Shown here piece after piece: positions 32,690 through 43,400 of a stretch of 64,000 nucleotides of DNA. The notes below the pieces were generated by a model. The model was given only the letters and a program-made list of their open reading frames with translations. It did no database searches and was not told the origin of the DNA. Each line of letters opens with the position of its first letter. The first letter of the stretch is position 1. The DNA is taken from positions 16,092-80,091 of the forward strand of contig QANY01000231.1 of NCBI GenBank assembly GCA_003255025.1, in the 5' to 3' direction. Source of the stretch: Datisca glomerata. Lineage: Eukaryota > Streptophyta > Magnoliopsida > Cucurbitales > Datiscaceae. The position numbers and the translations under genes were made by a program.

Positions 32690-33911
32690 AGAAAAATGGT
32701 CTTTTCACCTGAAAGAAAAGTAGCCATAAAGGAGGAGGTAAACAAATTGCATAAAGATGGGATCATCAGAGAAGTCAACTACCCAGAGTGGTTGGCAAAC
32801 ATTATCATAGTAAAGAAGAAGAAGAATAGAAAGTTGAAAATCTATGTAGACTTCATAGATTTGAATAAAAGCCTTCCCGAAGGATGATTACCCGTTGCCG
32901 AGAATTTATCAAATGGTGGACGTGACATCTAGACATGAACTCGTGCTTCAAGGACACGTACTCCAATTTTAACCAGGTAAAAATGTTCCATTCTAATCAA
33001 GAGAAGACAACCTTTAGTACTGATTTTGGAATATTTTGTTGTATTGTGATGTTGTTCGGTTTAAAAAATATTGGGTAACATATCAGCGACTAGTCAATAT
33101 ATTTTTTAAAAATAGATTGGAAGTCAATGTAGGCCATGCGATGATATGCTTGTCAAGGCAGATAAGAGGATTTATCTTATCTTTAATTTAAAAGAAGCAT
33201 TCTTCGACCTGAGAATGAGCAATATGAAGTTGAATCTCGAAAAGTGCACTTTTGGAGTGGCGGTGGGAAACTTCCTTGGACACCTAGTCAACCATCGAGG
33301 AATTGAAGTAAATCCTGATCAAATCAAGACAATCGTTAAAATCAAGTCACCGTGGACAAAGAAGGAGATTCAAAGTTTAACGGGAAAGTTACTTGCACTA
33401 AATAGATTCCTGGCAAGATAAACTGATAAGTGCAGGCCATTTTTCACCAAACTGGAGAAGAATTCAAAGCAGCATGGGATGAAGAATGCGAGGAAGCACT
33501 GCAAAAAGTAAAGCAATACACGACCTCTCCCCTGTTACTACCTACACCATTTCCTGGCAAAGAACTCTTTCTTTACCTTGCGATTTCAGAAATGGTTGCC
33601 AGTGCGGCGTTGGTCATGACATAAGGAGGAAAGCGGAGGTCGGTCTATTTTGTTTGCAAAAGCCTTGTGACTATGGAAACAAGGTAAAAAAAAATAATGG
33701 AGAAACTGGTGGTACATTGATTGTTGCCGTAAGGAAATTAAGACATTACTTCCATGCCCATACGATCAATGTGGTAACAGAATTCCCCTTAAGGAGCCTT
33801 CTACATTCTCCAGAGATGACTAGAAGACTTGAAAAGTGGGCGATTAAGCTTGGAGGAACAAGTTCTAGCATATTTGTTTCCCAAATTTACCTACGAAGAC
33901 GGATAACATGA
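32690..33911 (+). pseudogene. Tat element reverse transcriptase and first RNase H
   Basis: Reverse transcriptase begins with SPERKVAIKEEVNKLHKDGI and IREVNYPEWLANIIIVKKK (32,702-32,820). After degraded palm sequence it resumes with MKLNLEKCTFGV, FLGHLVNHRGIEVNPDQIK at 33,221-33,330. RNase H of the Ty3 type follows at 33,430-33,900. The catalytic YxDD is not recognisable. There are many frameshifts. Confidence 0.88.
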
Positions 33912-33944
33912 TCCACAGAATGTGGAGCCTCAATAGGAGACCTG

Positions 33945-34200
33945 CACTTTATTCGTAGATAGAGCCTCCAATTATCAGGGAGCAAGAGTGGGAGTCGTGG
34001 TCCAAACTCCACATGGTGAAACCATTAAGCAGGCAATATCTTTTGGTTTCCAAGCATCCAATAATGAGGCAGCATATGAAGTGGTTTTAGCAAGGCTCCG
34101 CCTCATGATGAATTTAAGGTAACTAACATTAATATCTTTTATGATTTGAAATTAGTTACTAATCAAGTTTTAGGAAAGTAGAATGCCAAAGATAGCAGAA
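33945..34200 (+). pseudogene. Tat element second RNase H (aRNH)
   Basis: FVDRASNYQGARVGVVVQTP, then a GFQASNNEAAYEVVLARLRL block, the signature of the archaeal-type RNase H domain that Tat-lineage elements carry after their usual RNase H. The first Asp (FVD) and the Glu of NNEA are kept. It is broken further on. Confidence 0.88.
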
Positions 34201-34599
34201 TGGCAGAGTTCTTGCAATACGCCAGGAAGATGTTACAATTGTTCAAAAGTTATGAATTATCCAGATACCAAGAACAAAAATACTAGAGCGAACACACTTC
34301 CTGGTTTGGATCTTCGGATACTCCCCTTCAAAAGGAATGTCTCTGTAGAATACTTAAGGTAGAATACTTAAGCTAGCCTATCATGAAAATGCGTATAGAG
34401 ATGGAAGCTTAAATCACAGCAGGAGATGGTGGACATGATTAGCGAGAAGATATTGTTCGTTATCTTCTCAATGGGGATCTTCCAACCAATAAAATGGAAG
34501 CCTGGAAGCTTCAACAACAAAGTTTTCAGGTATACGTTAATTGATAGGAAATTATATAGAAGATCTTTTTTTTGGACCGTATCTCAAATGTCTCTAACC

Positions 34600-35640
34600 A
34601 ACGAAGGTAAAGTATGCATTGGCAAAAGTTCACGAAGAAATTTGTGGAAATCATTCAGGCGGAAGGTCTTTGGAAAGTAAGCAATTGAATGAAGGGTACT
34701 ACTGGCAAAAGATACATGAGGAAGCAGTGTCCTTCGTAAAAAATAGCGACAAATATAAACGGTATGCTCCTTTCTGAAGTTGGCTGCTGAAGAGTTGAAT
34801 ACATTGATGAGTCTGTGGGAATTCATGCAATAGGGAATTGACATAGTCAGACCATTTCCAATGGATCCCACTCAGAAGATATTTTTACTAGTTACACCGA
34901 CTATTTCAATAAGTGGATAGAAGCAGAAGCCTTGGGAAGAGTAAGGGAAAAGAGGTGAGACCACAGTTTTTGTGGAAGGATATTGTCTATAGATACAAGG
35001 TTCCAAAAACTCTAGTCTCTGACAACGGACTTCACGGGAAGTCAAGTAAAGAAATTTTATGAAGGACTCTATATAAGAAATAAATTATTAACACCCTATT
35101 ATCCCTAAGGCAACAGACAAGCAGAAAGATCAAACAACATAATTCATGATAGTGTGGAGAAACGTTTGGAATCAACCAAGGGGAATGGGTTGAAGAAATA
35201 CCCTCTATTCTTTAGGCTTACAAGACAACACCTAAGGAGCCTACGGGTGAAATTGCTTTTGCCCTTACTTACGGGATGTAACCTATTATACCAGTTGAGA
35301 TCAGGTGCCCCATGATCAAATCTACTATTGATGAAGGTACAAACACATAACGGATGATAAAGAACCTCGATCTATGGGAAGAGAGATGGGAGGCAGCTCT
35401 AATTAGATTGGATACCTACAACCAGAAGAGAAGGAAATTTTTTCACAGAAAGGTGAAGAAACAACAATATCTGGTTGGGGACCTCGTACTCAAAAGGATA
35501 TTCTAAACGAATGAAGGCAAGCTAGGGCCGAACTGGAAAGAACTGTTCATCATCGAAGCAGGTGGAAGAAACATGTCATATCATCTAATGAATAACGAAG
35601 GGAATAATTTATCAAAACCTTGGAATGCTTTACATTTATG
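34600..35640 (+). pseudogene. Tat element integrase
   Basis: The zinc-finger region reads VHEEICGNHSGGRSLESKQL near 34,630 then YYWQKIHEEAVSFVKNSDKY, with the CxxC pair lost. The catalytic core shows GIDIVRPFPMDPTQKIFLLV at 34,838-34,895 and VPKTLVSDNG at about 35,000-35,030. The order fits integrase but stops interrupt it. Confidence 0.85.
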
Positions 35641-35789
35641 CAAGTATTATATATGATTTCTTCTCTTATTTTCTTTAAATAAAATTACATTATCCCGTGG
35701 TTTTTCCCGTTAAAGAATTTCCACATAAAATCTAGTGTCAGCTTCTCATTACAGGTTGGAACAAACAGAAATGGTCCCTAATCTTTTCA

Positions 35790-36475
35790 AGAAGCTTATG
35801 AGTCCTTGGGAATGGATGTCCCTGGACACCGTTCTCAAAAGGAAATATAGGGCCCTTGAGCTTTGCAAGGAGTTTAAGTCTTTGGGAATGGATGACCCCG
35901 GGCATCATTCTTAGAAGGAAATATAGGGCCCCAAAGCTTTGCAAAGAGCTTAAGTGCTTGGGAATGGATGTCCCTAGACACCAATCTTAGAAGGAAATAT
36001 AGGGCCCCTTAGCTTTGCAAGGAGCTTAAGTCCGTGAGAACGGTTTCCCCCAAGTACCATTCTAAGAAGGAAATATACGGCCTCTAAGCTTCACAATGAG
36101 CTTATGTCCTTGGGATTGGATGTCCCCAGATAGAAATATAGGGTCCCTGAGCCTCACAAGGAGCTTAAGTCTTTGAGAAAGGATGTCCCCGAGCACCATT
36201 CTCAGAAGGAATATGAGGAACGTGAGCTTCACAAGGAGCTTAAGTCTTTGGGAACGGATGTTGATGCATATCAGTCTTAGAATGGAGTTATAGGGCCTCG
36301 GAGCTTAAGTCCTTGGGAACATATGTCGACGGGCACCATTCTCAGAAGCAAATCATAGGACCTCTGAGCTTCATGAGAAGCTCATATCCTTGGAACGGAT
36401 GTCTATGTGCATCGTTCTTAGAAGAAAATTTCAAGGCCCCTAAGGTTTGTAAATAGTTCAAGTCCTTGAGAACGG
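35790..36475 (+). repeat. Minisatellite of ~78-bp units in the Tat element
   Basis: About nine diverged copies of a unit containing AAGTCCTTGGGAATGGATGT, a CACCATTCT(C/T)AGAAGGAAAT block and ATAGGGCCCC(T)GAGCTT. Copies vary by indels. It lies between integrase and the antisense gene, where Tat/Ogre elements often carry tandem repeats. Confidence 0.92.
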
Positions 36476-36868
36476 TTAATTAATGAACATTATTCTCAGA
36501 AGGAAAATAAGAAATAAAAAATGGAGTCCATTCAAAAGGATTGGCAGCAAGTACAATTCAAAAGAACTAAAGAAGTTTAAATCTCAAGTGCATAAGAAAA
36601 ATCCAGTATAATATACTATGAAAATCTATAAATGCAAAAACTGCCAAGTATACGACAATGGGATAGTCAGAAGTTCAAAAGACAAAGAAAAATTGACTAT
36701 TTCTTCATTGCTGATGTTGGAAAATTACAATGGAGGAAAGAAGGAATAGTCCAAAGAAAGCAAAGAGCGCAAGGGAAGAAAACAGTACAAGGAAATTACA
36801 AAAGGAGAAAAGAATAGCCTCAATAGCAGCCATTGGAGGATTGGCCACGACGTGATCTGTTGAGGCAT
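36476..36868 (+). other. Non-coding Tat sequence after the minisatellite
   Basis: Purine-rich on the plus strand; no supported gene. Confidence 0.5.
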
Positions 36869-38638
36869 TCACCTCATCTTGGGTCTCTGGTCAACGAGAG
36901 GCTTCTTGGGAGGGGTTTTTGCCAAGCAATCTTTGTAGCAAAGACTGTAAACCATTTGCAAGGCTTGATCAAATAAAGCTTGACATTCATCTTCGGTTAG
37001 CTTCTCCGAGTCTTTTACCTGGGCCTTGGCCCGTTCAACCGTAGCTAGGGACTCCTTAACCGCTTCTAAGGCTTCAGTCAACCTCTGATGATCGACCGTC
37101 ACTGCCGCTGCATCCTGAGCCATCCTCTCCAAAGCACCTTGAAGTTCAACCTCACTTTTCTTCAACTGATCATTCTCAACTTGAAGACGGTCAGCAACAA
37201 TGTGAAATTCGACCACTTCCCTACGGAAACCCACCAGAGCTTGATCCCGAGCGATATGATGCTTCTGAAGAGTGTTATGATGGATAACAACCTAAAAGAA
37301 GAGAAAACAAGTAAAGAAATATGTAAGTATGGAAGAACGGATAAAAGGGATTTTCAAAAAAGAAAAGGAAGAAAAGGGAACCTACTCTCGTCAAGTCGTG
37401 GCTCAAAGAGCTGATGAGGTCAACAATATTGACGCTGCATGTAGTGGTACCATATGACACTGGATGTTGTGCAGGACAATGCGAGAAAATCAATCATGGT
37501 CAAGAAAGCTGAATGTAGCCGGAACGGTAGCTGCATTAGTGAATCATCTTAATCTCCGGAGAGTGGGGTCCGCAATTATTCCTTGTGAGCTAGAGGGAGC
37601 TACGGAAGCAGGATCCCCATTGACCAGCATGTACAGGAGGGGGAGGAGACTCTGAACCTGTAGGTGGGTCCTCCTTTTAGGCATCAGGAGCAAGGGGAGG
37701 AGTCACTCGGGAAGAGCTCGACATGTCCATCCTTGGGTGAATGTTTCTCTCAACGTTGACATCAATGGTACTGCGCAGCCTCTTCGACATCTCGATACTT
37801 GTCGGAGCTCTATCAAACATAACTTGTTCTTCTTCCATATCCGTTGACCCGGAAGAATCCAAATGTGAATTGCTAGAAATTAAATGAAATGAAGGAATGA
37901 GAACACCTCTTGGAAGTGGAGAAGTTGATGACGGGGCACACGTTGAAGTGACGGGAAATACTGCTGATGCAAGTGCTACATTGGAATGTAAGGCCTTTTG
38001 TTCACCTTTTTATCTGCATTGCCAAAAGAAAGAAACATTAGTGAACGAGGATACGTAAAAAAATAGAAAGAAGAAGAGAAGAGAACGAAAATGGAGCTCC
38101 GATTATTTACTGAAAATTTCCTGGTTCTTGGGAATTATCCAACGGCCCACTGCTCTATTTCCCGCCTATGAGAAGAGTGTCCCGCTCCTAGCCTTTATCT
38201 CCCTTTGGGAGATCTATAATCAACGGCCCCATCTTTTCCCCAAGGTGAGGAGCAAGGTAGTAACTCTCCCTGTGACGCTTAGCTATGTATACGGCCCGGA
38301 GCTCATCGATACCCAAACCCATATTATACCTCATATTCATAACTTCGAAACAAAGGAGAACTCTATACGAACTCAGGATGAATTGATATGCGGCAAGGCA
38401 AAAAGTGTAGAAAAATTCCTGAAATAAGGGTGAGAATGGGAGTTTTAGTCCTTAGGCTATGTATGTCGAGCTATTTTTCATTTGATATTGTGATGTACAA
38501 GAGACTCATGTGGACGTACTCTCTCCTAATGTGCATATAACATCAAGGGGAAAGACTCTCAGTACTGATCCATAAATTTCCTAAATTCCTTTGGAGTTCT
38601 AAGGGGACCGTAGGTTTGAAGACTATCTCATCCTCCAT
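36869..38638 (-). pseudogene. Antisense extra gene of the Tat element
   Basis: Several open stretches on the minus strand inside the element suggest one degraded antisense gene. A likely start at 38,638 reads MEDEIVFKPTVPLELQRNLG. Around 38,300-38,100 a block contains HRESYYLAPHLGEK and a LPKGDKG segment, like proteins annotated 'putative gypsy-type transposon'. A Ser-rich acidic part follows (37,862-37,677). Last is a 121-codon coiled-coil-like tail at 37,234-36,869 (QVENDQLKKSEVELQGALER). Plant Tat/Ogre elements are known to carry extra antisense genes of unknown function here. Stops and possible introns separate the parts; exon limits are not determined. Confidence 0.65.
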
Positions 38639-38639
38639 G

Positions 38640-39174
38640 GATATAAGAAATGGAAGAAACAAAAAGTACATCGAAAGGAACGGAAGAAGTGATGAAGAAC
38701 TTACGAGATTAAAAGCAAAAAATGAAGAGGAAACGAAGAAGAAGGTCTTTATATAGGTCGCAGACATTAAAGGGAAATGAAAAATGCTTCATTCTAAAAC
38801 AGAACAATGAAAGGACATCTGCAAGTACTCGATGGCGAAAAGACACGTTTGACAATGTAACAGATGAAGTGACGTGCCTACTGACTAGTGAGGAGATGCC
38901 AACTGGTAAGGGGGGCATGATTGCCCTCCTAAAATGAAATTCAAAGAATTGATCCACGCTTGCTCGAGGAGCATCGAAAAGGAGTACGGGAATTTGAAGT
39001 GCCAAAGTAGCATGAGAGCCAACCAGCGACAACGGGAATATGAAGAGTCATCTCAAAACTACGCAATGAGTTCTGAAAAGTGTGAGAAAATCATGGGGAA
39101 TGATATTGATGTATACAATGTGATAATATTGTACATTGGTTTGTTTAAAATAAGCCAAATACAATATGGGTAAA
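38640..39174. other. Tat element untranslated region before the 3' LTR
   Basis: No supported gene. A short purine stretch, GGGTAAAAGAA, straddles the LTR edge at 39,168-39,178 and may be a remnant polypurine tract. Confidence 0.5.
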
Positions 39175-39522
39175 AGAACAGACATAAATCCTCTATTTGA
39201 CACATCCACAAGAAAAGACCAATCAAGAAAAGGAACGAAAATAGTTGATGTGGCAGTCCGGGAGAAGAAGTAAAGACTGTTGATTTAATTGGATGAGAGA
39301 TTAATGTGGTTAATTAAATCTTATAAAATATTATGTTGATCACATTTTTAGTGGAATTATATAAACTCGATTAGATTTTTTGTATCATTTGAAAGCATAT
39401 AAATAGAGGTTAATTGTAACCCCAAGGCGCATTCAATAATCACGCAATAACATCCACATTGTTTTCGATTCTCTCTCTCATTTATTTTCTTATTTTAAGT
39501 GTGAGAAAAATTTTTCTGTACA
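39175..39522 (+). repeat. Tat element 3' LTR
   Basis: Partner of 29,867-30,234, ending CTGTACA. It has no long microsatellite. The plastid-side target copy AGTAG follows at once. Confidence 0.88.
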
Positions 39523-39527
39523 AGTAG

Positions 39528-39723
39528 TGGATTTTGATGAAATCTAACAGGATTCAAATATTTCTTAATTTTTATTGATTCTGAGTATCGAGTAGAAGGT
39601 CATACATATCTTTTTTAATGAATTTGTTTTTATGTTATTTCATACAATACAACCTTTGGTTATGGGATCATTTTTTTTTACAAGAGAGGTAATTAAAAGA
39701 AATTATAAAATGGATTTCTACCT
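39528..39723 (+). other. Sequence left of ycf3 exon 1, origin uncertain
   Basis: AT-rich. It may be the plastid sequence upstream of ycf3; the join between the rps18-side and ycf3-side plastid pieces lies somewhere around here or at the Tat insertion. Confidence 0.45.
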
Positions 39724-39847
39724 ATGCCTAGATTTGGGATGGATGGAAATTTTATTGATAATACATTTTCAATTGTAGCCAATATTTTATTACGAATAAT
39801 TGTGACAACTTCACGTGAAAAAGTGGCATTCACTTATTATAGAGATG
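39724..39847 (+). pseudogene. ycf3: ycf3 exon 1 (photosystem I assembly protein)
   Basis: The frame starts [20 protein letters not shown] and runs [20 protein letters not shown], matching exon 1 of the plastid TPR protein Ycf3 (PafI). It is exactly 124 bp, the usual exon-1 length, and is followed by GTGCGATTTG, the start of the group II intron. Exons 2 and 3 are absent in this window. Ycf3 helps assemble photosystem I. Confidence 0.9.
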
Positions 39848-40191
39848 GTGCGATTTGATTTTTTTCTATTATTTCTTTTTTACTTTACCTCTCTCAATCT
39901 CTTAGAAATTTATCCCAACAATTCTCATGTTTATGCTATTTGAGCGACATTTCTATATATGACATGTCTTCTTATTGAAAAATTATGTATAGAACTTATC
40001 CCAATTATAATGTCTTCTTCAGGCTTCATAGAGTATAGAATTTTTAAGCGATGATAGTTGTTGGGTCTGTTTTTCTTCTGATTTGCTCATTGGCATTGTG
40101 CTGTCTCTCATGGAGTTCTTCTGAAAATGTGATGTTAATTTTCTTTTAACACATTGCATCATTTTTTTTATTGGTTCTTCTATTTATCAAG

Positions 40192-40260
40192 TATTTCAAG
40201 ATTGACGGCAAGCTCATTAAGGCTCAGATTTGGGATATTGCTGGGCAAGAAAGGTGCGGT
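40192..40260 (+). pseudogene. Rab-type GTPase exon fragment
   Basis: Reads KIDGKLIKAQIWDIAGQE, the switch-II/G3 region of Rab GTPases (usual WDTAGQE), most like the RabA/Rab11 class. An AG-type intron end (TTTATCAAG) lies directly before it. The G1, G4 and G5 motifs are absent, and a stop follows within a few codons. It is a captured fragment of a nuclear gene, not a plastid gene. Confidence 0.75.
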
Positions 40261-40700
40261 TTGTCCTACGTATGATCAACTTTTCTGTTTAGAAATTGGC
40301 TAATTTACTTTGGATTGGACATTCAGCAAGGTCATTAAGGCTCAAAATCTTATACGGCCTGGACAATTAGATAAATCCATTGATGTCTACTGTGGGTACG
40401 GTTGGTGGACATTGTTTCAAGGCCCAATGAAATATATTAGTAGACTGGGCATTTACCTTCAACACTTATTTAATAGGATACGAAAACACCAGTGAATGTT
40501 AATTCACAAGGATAAAAAATACTTGTTACAAGTTCAATAGGGATCAAAAAATCCTATTAAATAACATTTTACATGAGCTGAAAAACCCTATAAGAAGTAT
40601 CAAACCACAACGTTCATCGTAGGGGGCAAAGCGTCCAATGAAAGCCGAGGACTTTCCACAAGATCGGCTAACATAGGTTTTGCGAGAACCATGAGGACAC
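40261..40700. other. Unassigned DNA between Rab and rbcL fragments
   Basis: A short word of the Rab fragment (TCATTAAGGCTCA) is repeated near 40,333. No other similarity is seen. Confidence 0.45.
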
Positions 40701-40888
40701 CCTTAGGGTAATGCACCCACTGCCGTAGCACTAAAAGCATGTATACAAGCTCGTAATGAGGGATGTGATCTTGCTCGTGAGGATAACGAAATTAGCCGTG
40801 AGGCTACTAAATGGAGTCCAGAACTAGCTGGTTCTTGTGAGTATGGAAGGAGATCAAATTTGAATTTCCAGCAATGGATACTTTGTAA
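40701..40888 (+). pseudogene. rbcL: rbcL 3' end (Rubisco large subunit)
   Basis: Reads [40 protein letters not shown], then shifts frame before the end; TAA at 40,886-40,888 corresponds to the family stop. The rest of rbcL is missing. It is followed by accD as in a plastome. Confidence 0.92.
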
Positions 40889-41566
40889 TCCAATTTTTCT
40901 GTTCATTCTTTTAATTGAATTTCAATTAAACTTGACCCAATCTTTTCCTAAAAGGATTCAGCCGAATACAATACAAAGATATTAATTGTATAGATTGTTG
41001 AAAGATACACACTTATCTAGATATACACAATGGAATATGAAAATACAAAATATAAGACAAAACAACTTAAACAATTTAATTTTTGTGTTGAATCTGCAAT
41101 TAAGTCTATCGATCCTTAGGATTGATGTATTCTTTTAATAGATTATATCTCATAGGTTCAGCTCATGGATCGAGCCTAGTATTACAACTTCTTCTAGCCA
41201 TCCTGTATATTGTCTATTTCATTATGTCTTGGAATAGAATTTTGTAAGTAGACGAGATTTTATGAAAAAGGTATTCATATTCATATGGGAGAATAGCTAT
41301 TTTTTTCGTATGTGAATTTCACACAACATGGTTGAAACCATTATTTAGAATTTAATTTAAAAATTTCTCTTTTGTGAGAGCTTTGAGTATCACTTGACTA
41401 TATATGAGGAAACCTTTTTTTTTTCATAACCCACTCGTTATTAGTTAATAATCTGAGTAATTCGATTTATATGTTTATTCTGATAGGAACTGACATAGTC
41501 AAATGATTTTTTATCGAATGACTATTCATCTTTTGTATTTCATGTAAATAGGGGCAAGAATGCTCT
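40889..41566 (+). other. rbcL-accD spacer of plastid origin
   Basis: Length and position fit the normal spacer between rbcL and accD. No gene is visible. Confidence 0.8.
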
Positions 41567-41815
41567 ATGGAAAAGGATGGTTAAATTCGATATTGTCGAC
41601 GAGGAAGTTAGAATACAGGTATAGGCTAACTAAATCAATCGTTAGTCTTAGTCCTACTGAAAATATCAGTATAAGTGAAGGAATGATTATAAATGATATG
41701 GAATAAAACATTCCTAATCATAGTGATAGTGACAATTTTAATTACAGTACTGTTGATCATTTTGTCGAAGTATGAGACGTTCAGAATTTCAAATAGATCA
41801 TAGTCATGAGGTAGC
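41567..41815 (+). pseudogene. accD: accD 5' end
   Basis: A start at 41,567 matches the first codons of plastid AccD in a shifted frame (SLSPTENISISEG-like, then SDSDNFNYSTVDHFVE-like). Similarity fades at about 41,815, in the variable N-terminal region. Several frameshifts and stops are present. The 3' end of the same gene lies at 20,237-20,413. Confidence 0.85.
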
Positions 41816-42305
41816 CAACAGACCTTTTTCATTTTAGAAAACATTTTTCTGGGCTTAAAGATACCCCCATATACATGTCATATAACTAATGATATCAAAG
41901 AAATACTCTCCCGAAATACAAGCCATATAAATGATCATAGTAAAGAAACAGTCATATCAAAGAAATACTCCCTCTTAATGTATGCCCATAAAAATCCATT
42001 ATATGCCCATAAAATCCATTGTTTCTCCCACTCTGTCATTATAAAAGAACACTTGAGAATAGAATAATTTAGACAAAATAATAAAAATGCAGGAAGTACA
42101 CAAATTAAAATCTATGCATCACTAGGAGAATGATGTGGAATGTTATTAATAGCAGACATTATGGATGTAGTATTCTTGTTGTTCTCAAAGAATATATCCT
42201 TCTGGAATTTTTTTATTGCTACTAAAATCAAGATTGTTGTTCTTGTATTCTTGATTGTCGAATCTAGAGAGCATCTATCTTCTCGATAGCCCTTCAAGGT
42301 ATGCA
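41816..42305. other. Unassigned DNA
   Basis: Short direct repeats of ATATCAAAGAAATACTC occur at about 41,893-41,970. No gene is supported. Confidence 0.45.
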
Positions 42306-43400
42306 TATTAGCCCCAGACGCCTAAGAGGACTCTTGTTGCAAAGTAGGTGTAGTATATTCTTGACCGAGCATTGAAGTGAAGGGCATAATGTCAGTTTGA
42401 GGATCATCGTCAAACAAGTTCTCAAGTGTAAATTTAGCGTCAAGAATGACATTGTTAAAGTTTTCATTTTCTTCGTCTGTGGCTTAATGGGCTTTCATCC
42501 ACATTCCGTTGACCTTCTAAATTTGCATCTTTTGTAACAAATTTTTTGTTAAGATATCATTCTTTTTCAGTTCAATAAACACTTCTTCACTATGGTCGAT
42601 GCAAAAATGCTCAAATATTTTTATGAGCCACATTCCATGGGTTAGAAAGTGTTTAAGGTTATGAATGACATTGTCCAATACTTCATAATCAACAAATATA
42701 TAATAATATTTTCTCCTCTCAAAATTTTGTAAAGAAGAAAAACATCAAAATAGTTCACTTTGTCCCTATGACAACCTCGAGGAAGAATGTTTAGGGGAGA
42801 AAGTGGTGAAGGATTATTGCTTCTATGGAGATATGATTAATGAAAGTTGATAAACGTTTTGGATAATTGGTTTGTCACAGAGGGGCAATTATAGATAGCT
42901 GCACGCATTTAAGTGATCAAAATTTTCAATATTAGGCCAATTATAGAAGGCTAACTCTTGGCATCGTATTTCAAACATTTCACTTAATTTTACATCATCA
43001 CAGATAGTTGAAGTTCCCATAACATAACTTTTTAGAATAAAAGGATGATATTCTACCATTAAATTTGTATAAAATAGTCAAACCAAATTATATATTTTGC
43101 CTTTGAGATCTAAGATATATTTCCATCCCATCCTAGCAAGTACATTGTGAGTTTGGATCCTCTCAAAATCAGCATATTTCATCAAGAATCCAGGTAAAAT
43201 CTTACTAGACACATTATGAGTATACCTAACTTCATGTTCTTCATTAAAAAATTGGAAATTTTCATAACTCTCTCCTTTTTATTATTTGAAGACCTGAGCT
43301 CTCTGGTCCATAAGTTCTCTTGACGATGCACCCTTTGTCCTCATGATATAAAATTCAAATACCAAACCAAAATTATAACAAAGTTTGAAGTCATCACATG
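42306..43400 (-). pseudogene. 'Putative plant transposon protein' domain gene, broken
   Basis: Read on minus from about 43,260: FFNEEHEVRYTHNVSSKILP, FERIQTHNVLARMGWKYIL, then YNLV followed by a stop where this family usually has Arg, and FYTNLMVEYHP. This resembles the putative plant transposon protein domain found in many plant genomes. A later stretch continues to about 42,350, with another stop in the middle. No element termini are visible. Confidence 0.6.

Larger units (their letters stand above)
29862..39527 (+). mobile_element. Ty3/gypsy Tat-lineage retrotransposon inserted in plastid DNA
   Basis: Related LTRs at 29,867-30,234 and 39,175-39,522 flank a primer-binding site, gag, protease, reverse transcriptase, two RNase H domains, integrase, a tandem-repeat region and an antisense gene, all with gypsy order. 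AGTAG is found directly outside both LTRs (29,862-29,866 and 39,523-39,527), a 5-bp target duplication. A second RNase H after the first is the Tat/Ogre signature. Frameshifts and stops occur throughout pol, so the copy is inactive. The LTRs differ by many substitutions and indels. Confidence 0.92.

Noticed and set aside
36869..37234. A free-standing coiled-coil host protein
   Set aside because: It lies wholly inside the Tat element in the place of the known antisense gene.
38128..38427. A 99-codon plus-strand gene in the Tat element
   Set aside because: It is the reverse-strand shadow of the antisense gene, which shows the recognisable blocks.
19385..41815. The region as part of a real plastid or mitochondrial genome
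   Set aside because: Most plastid genes are frameshifted, the gene order is mosaic, and nuclear-type LTR retrotransposons and CACTA relics lie on both sides and inside.
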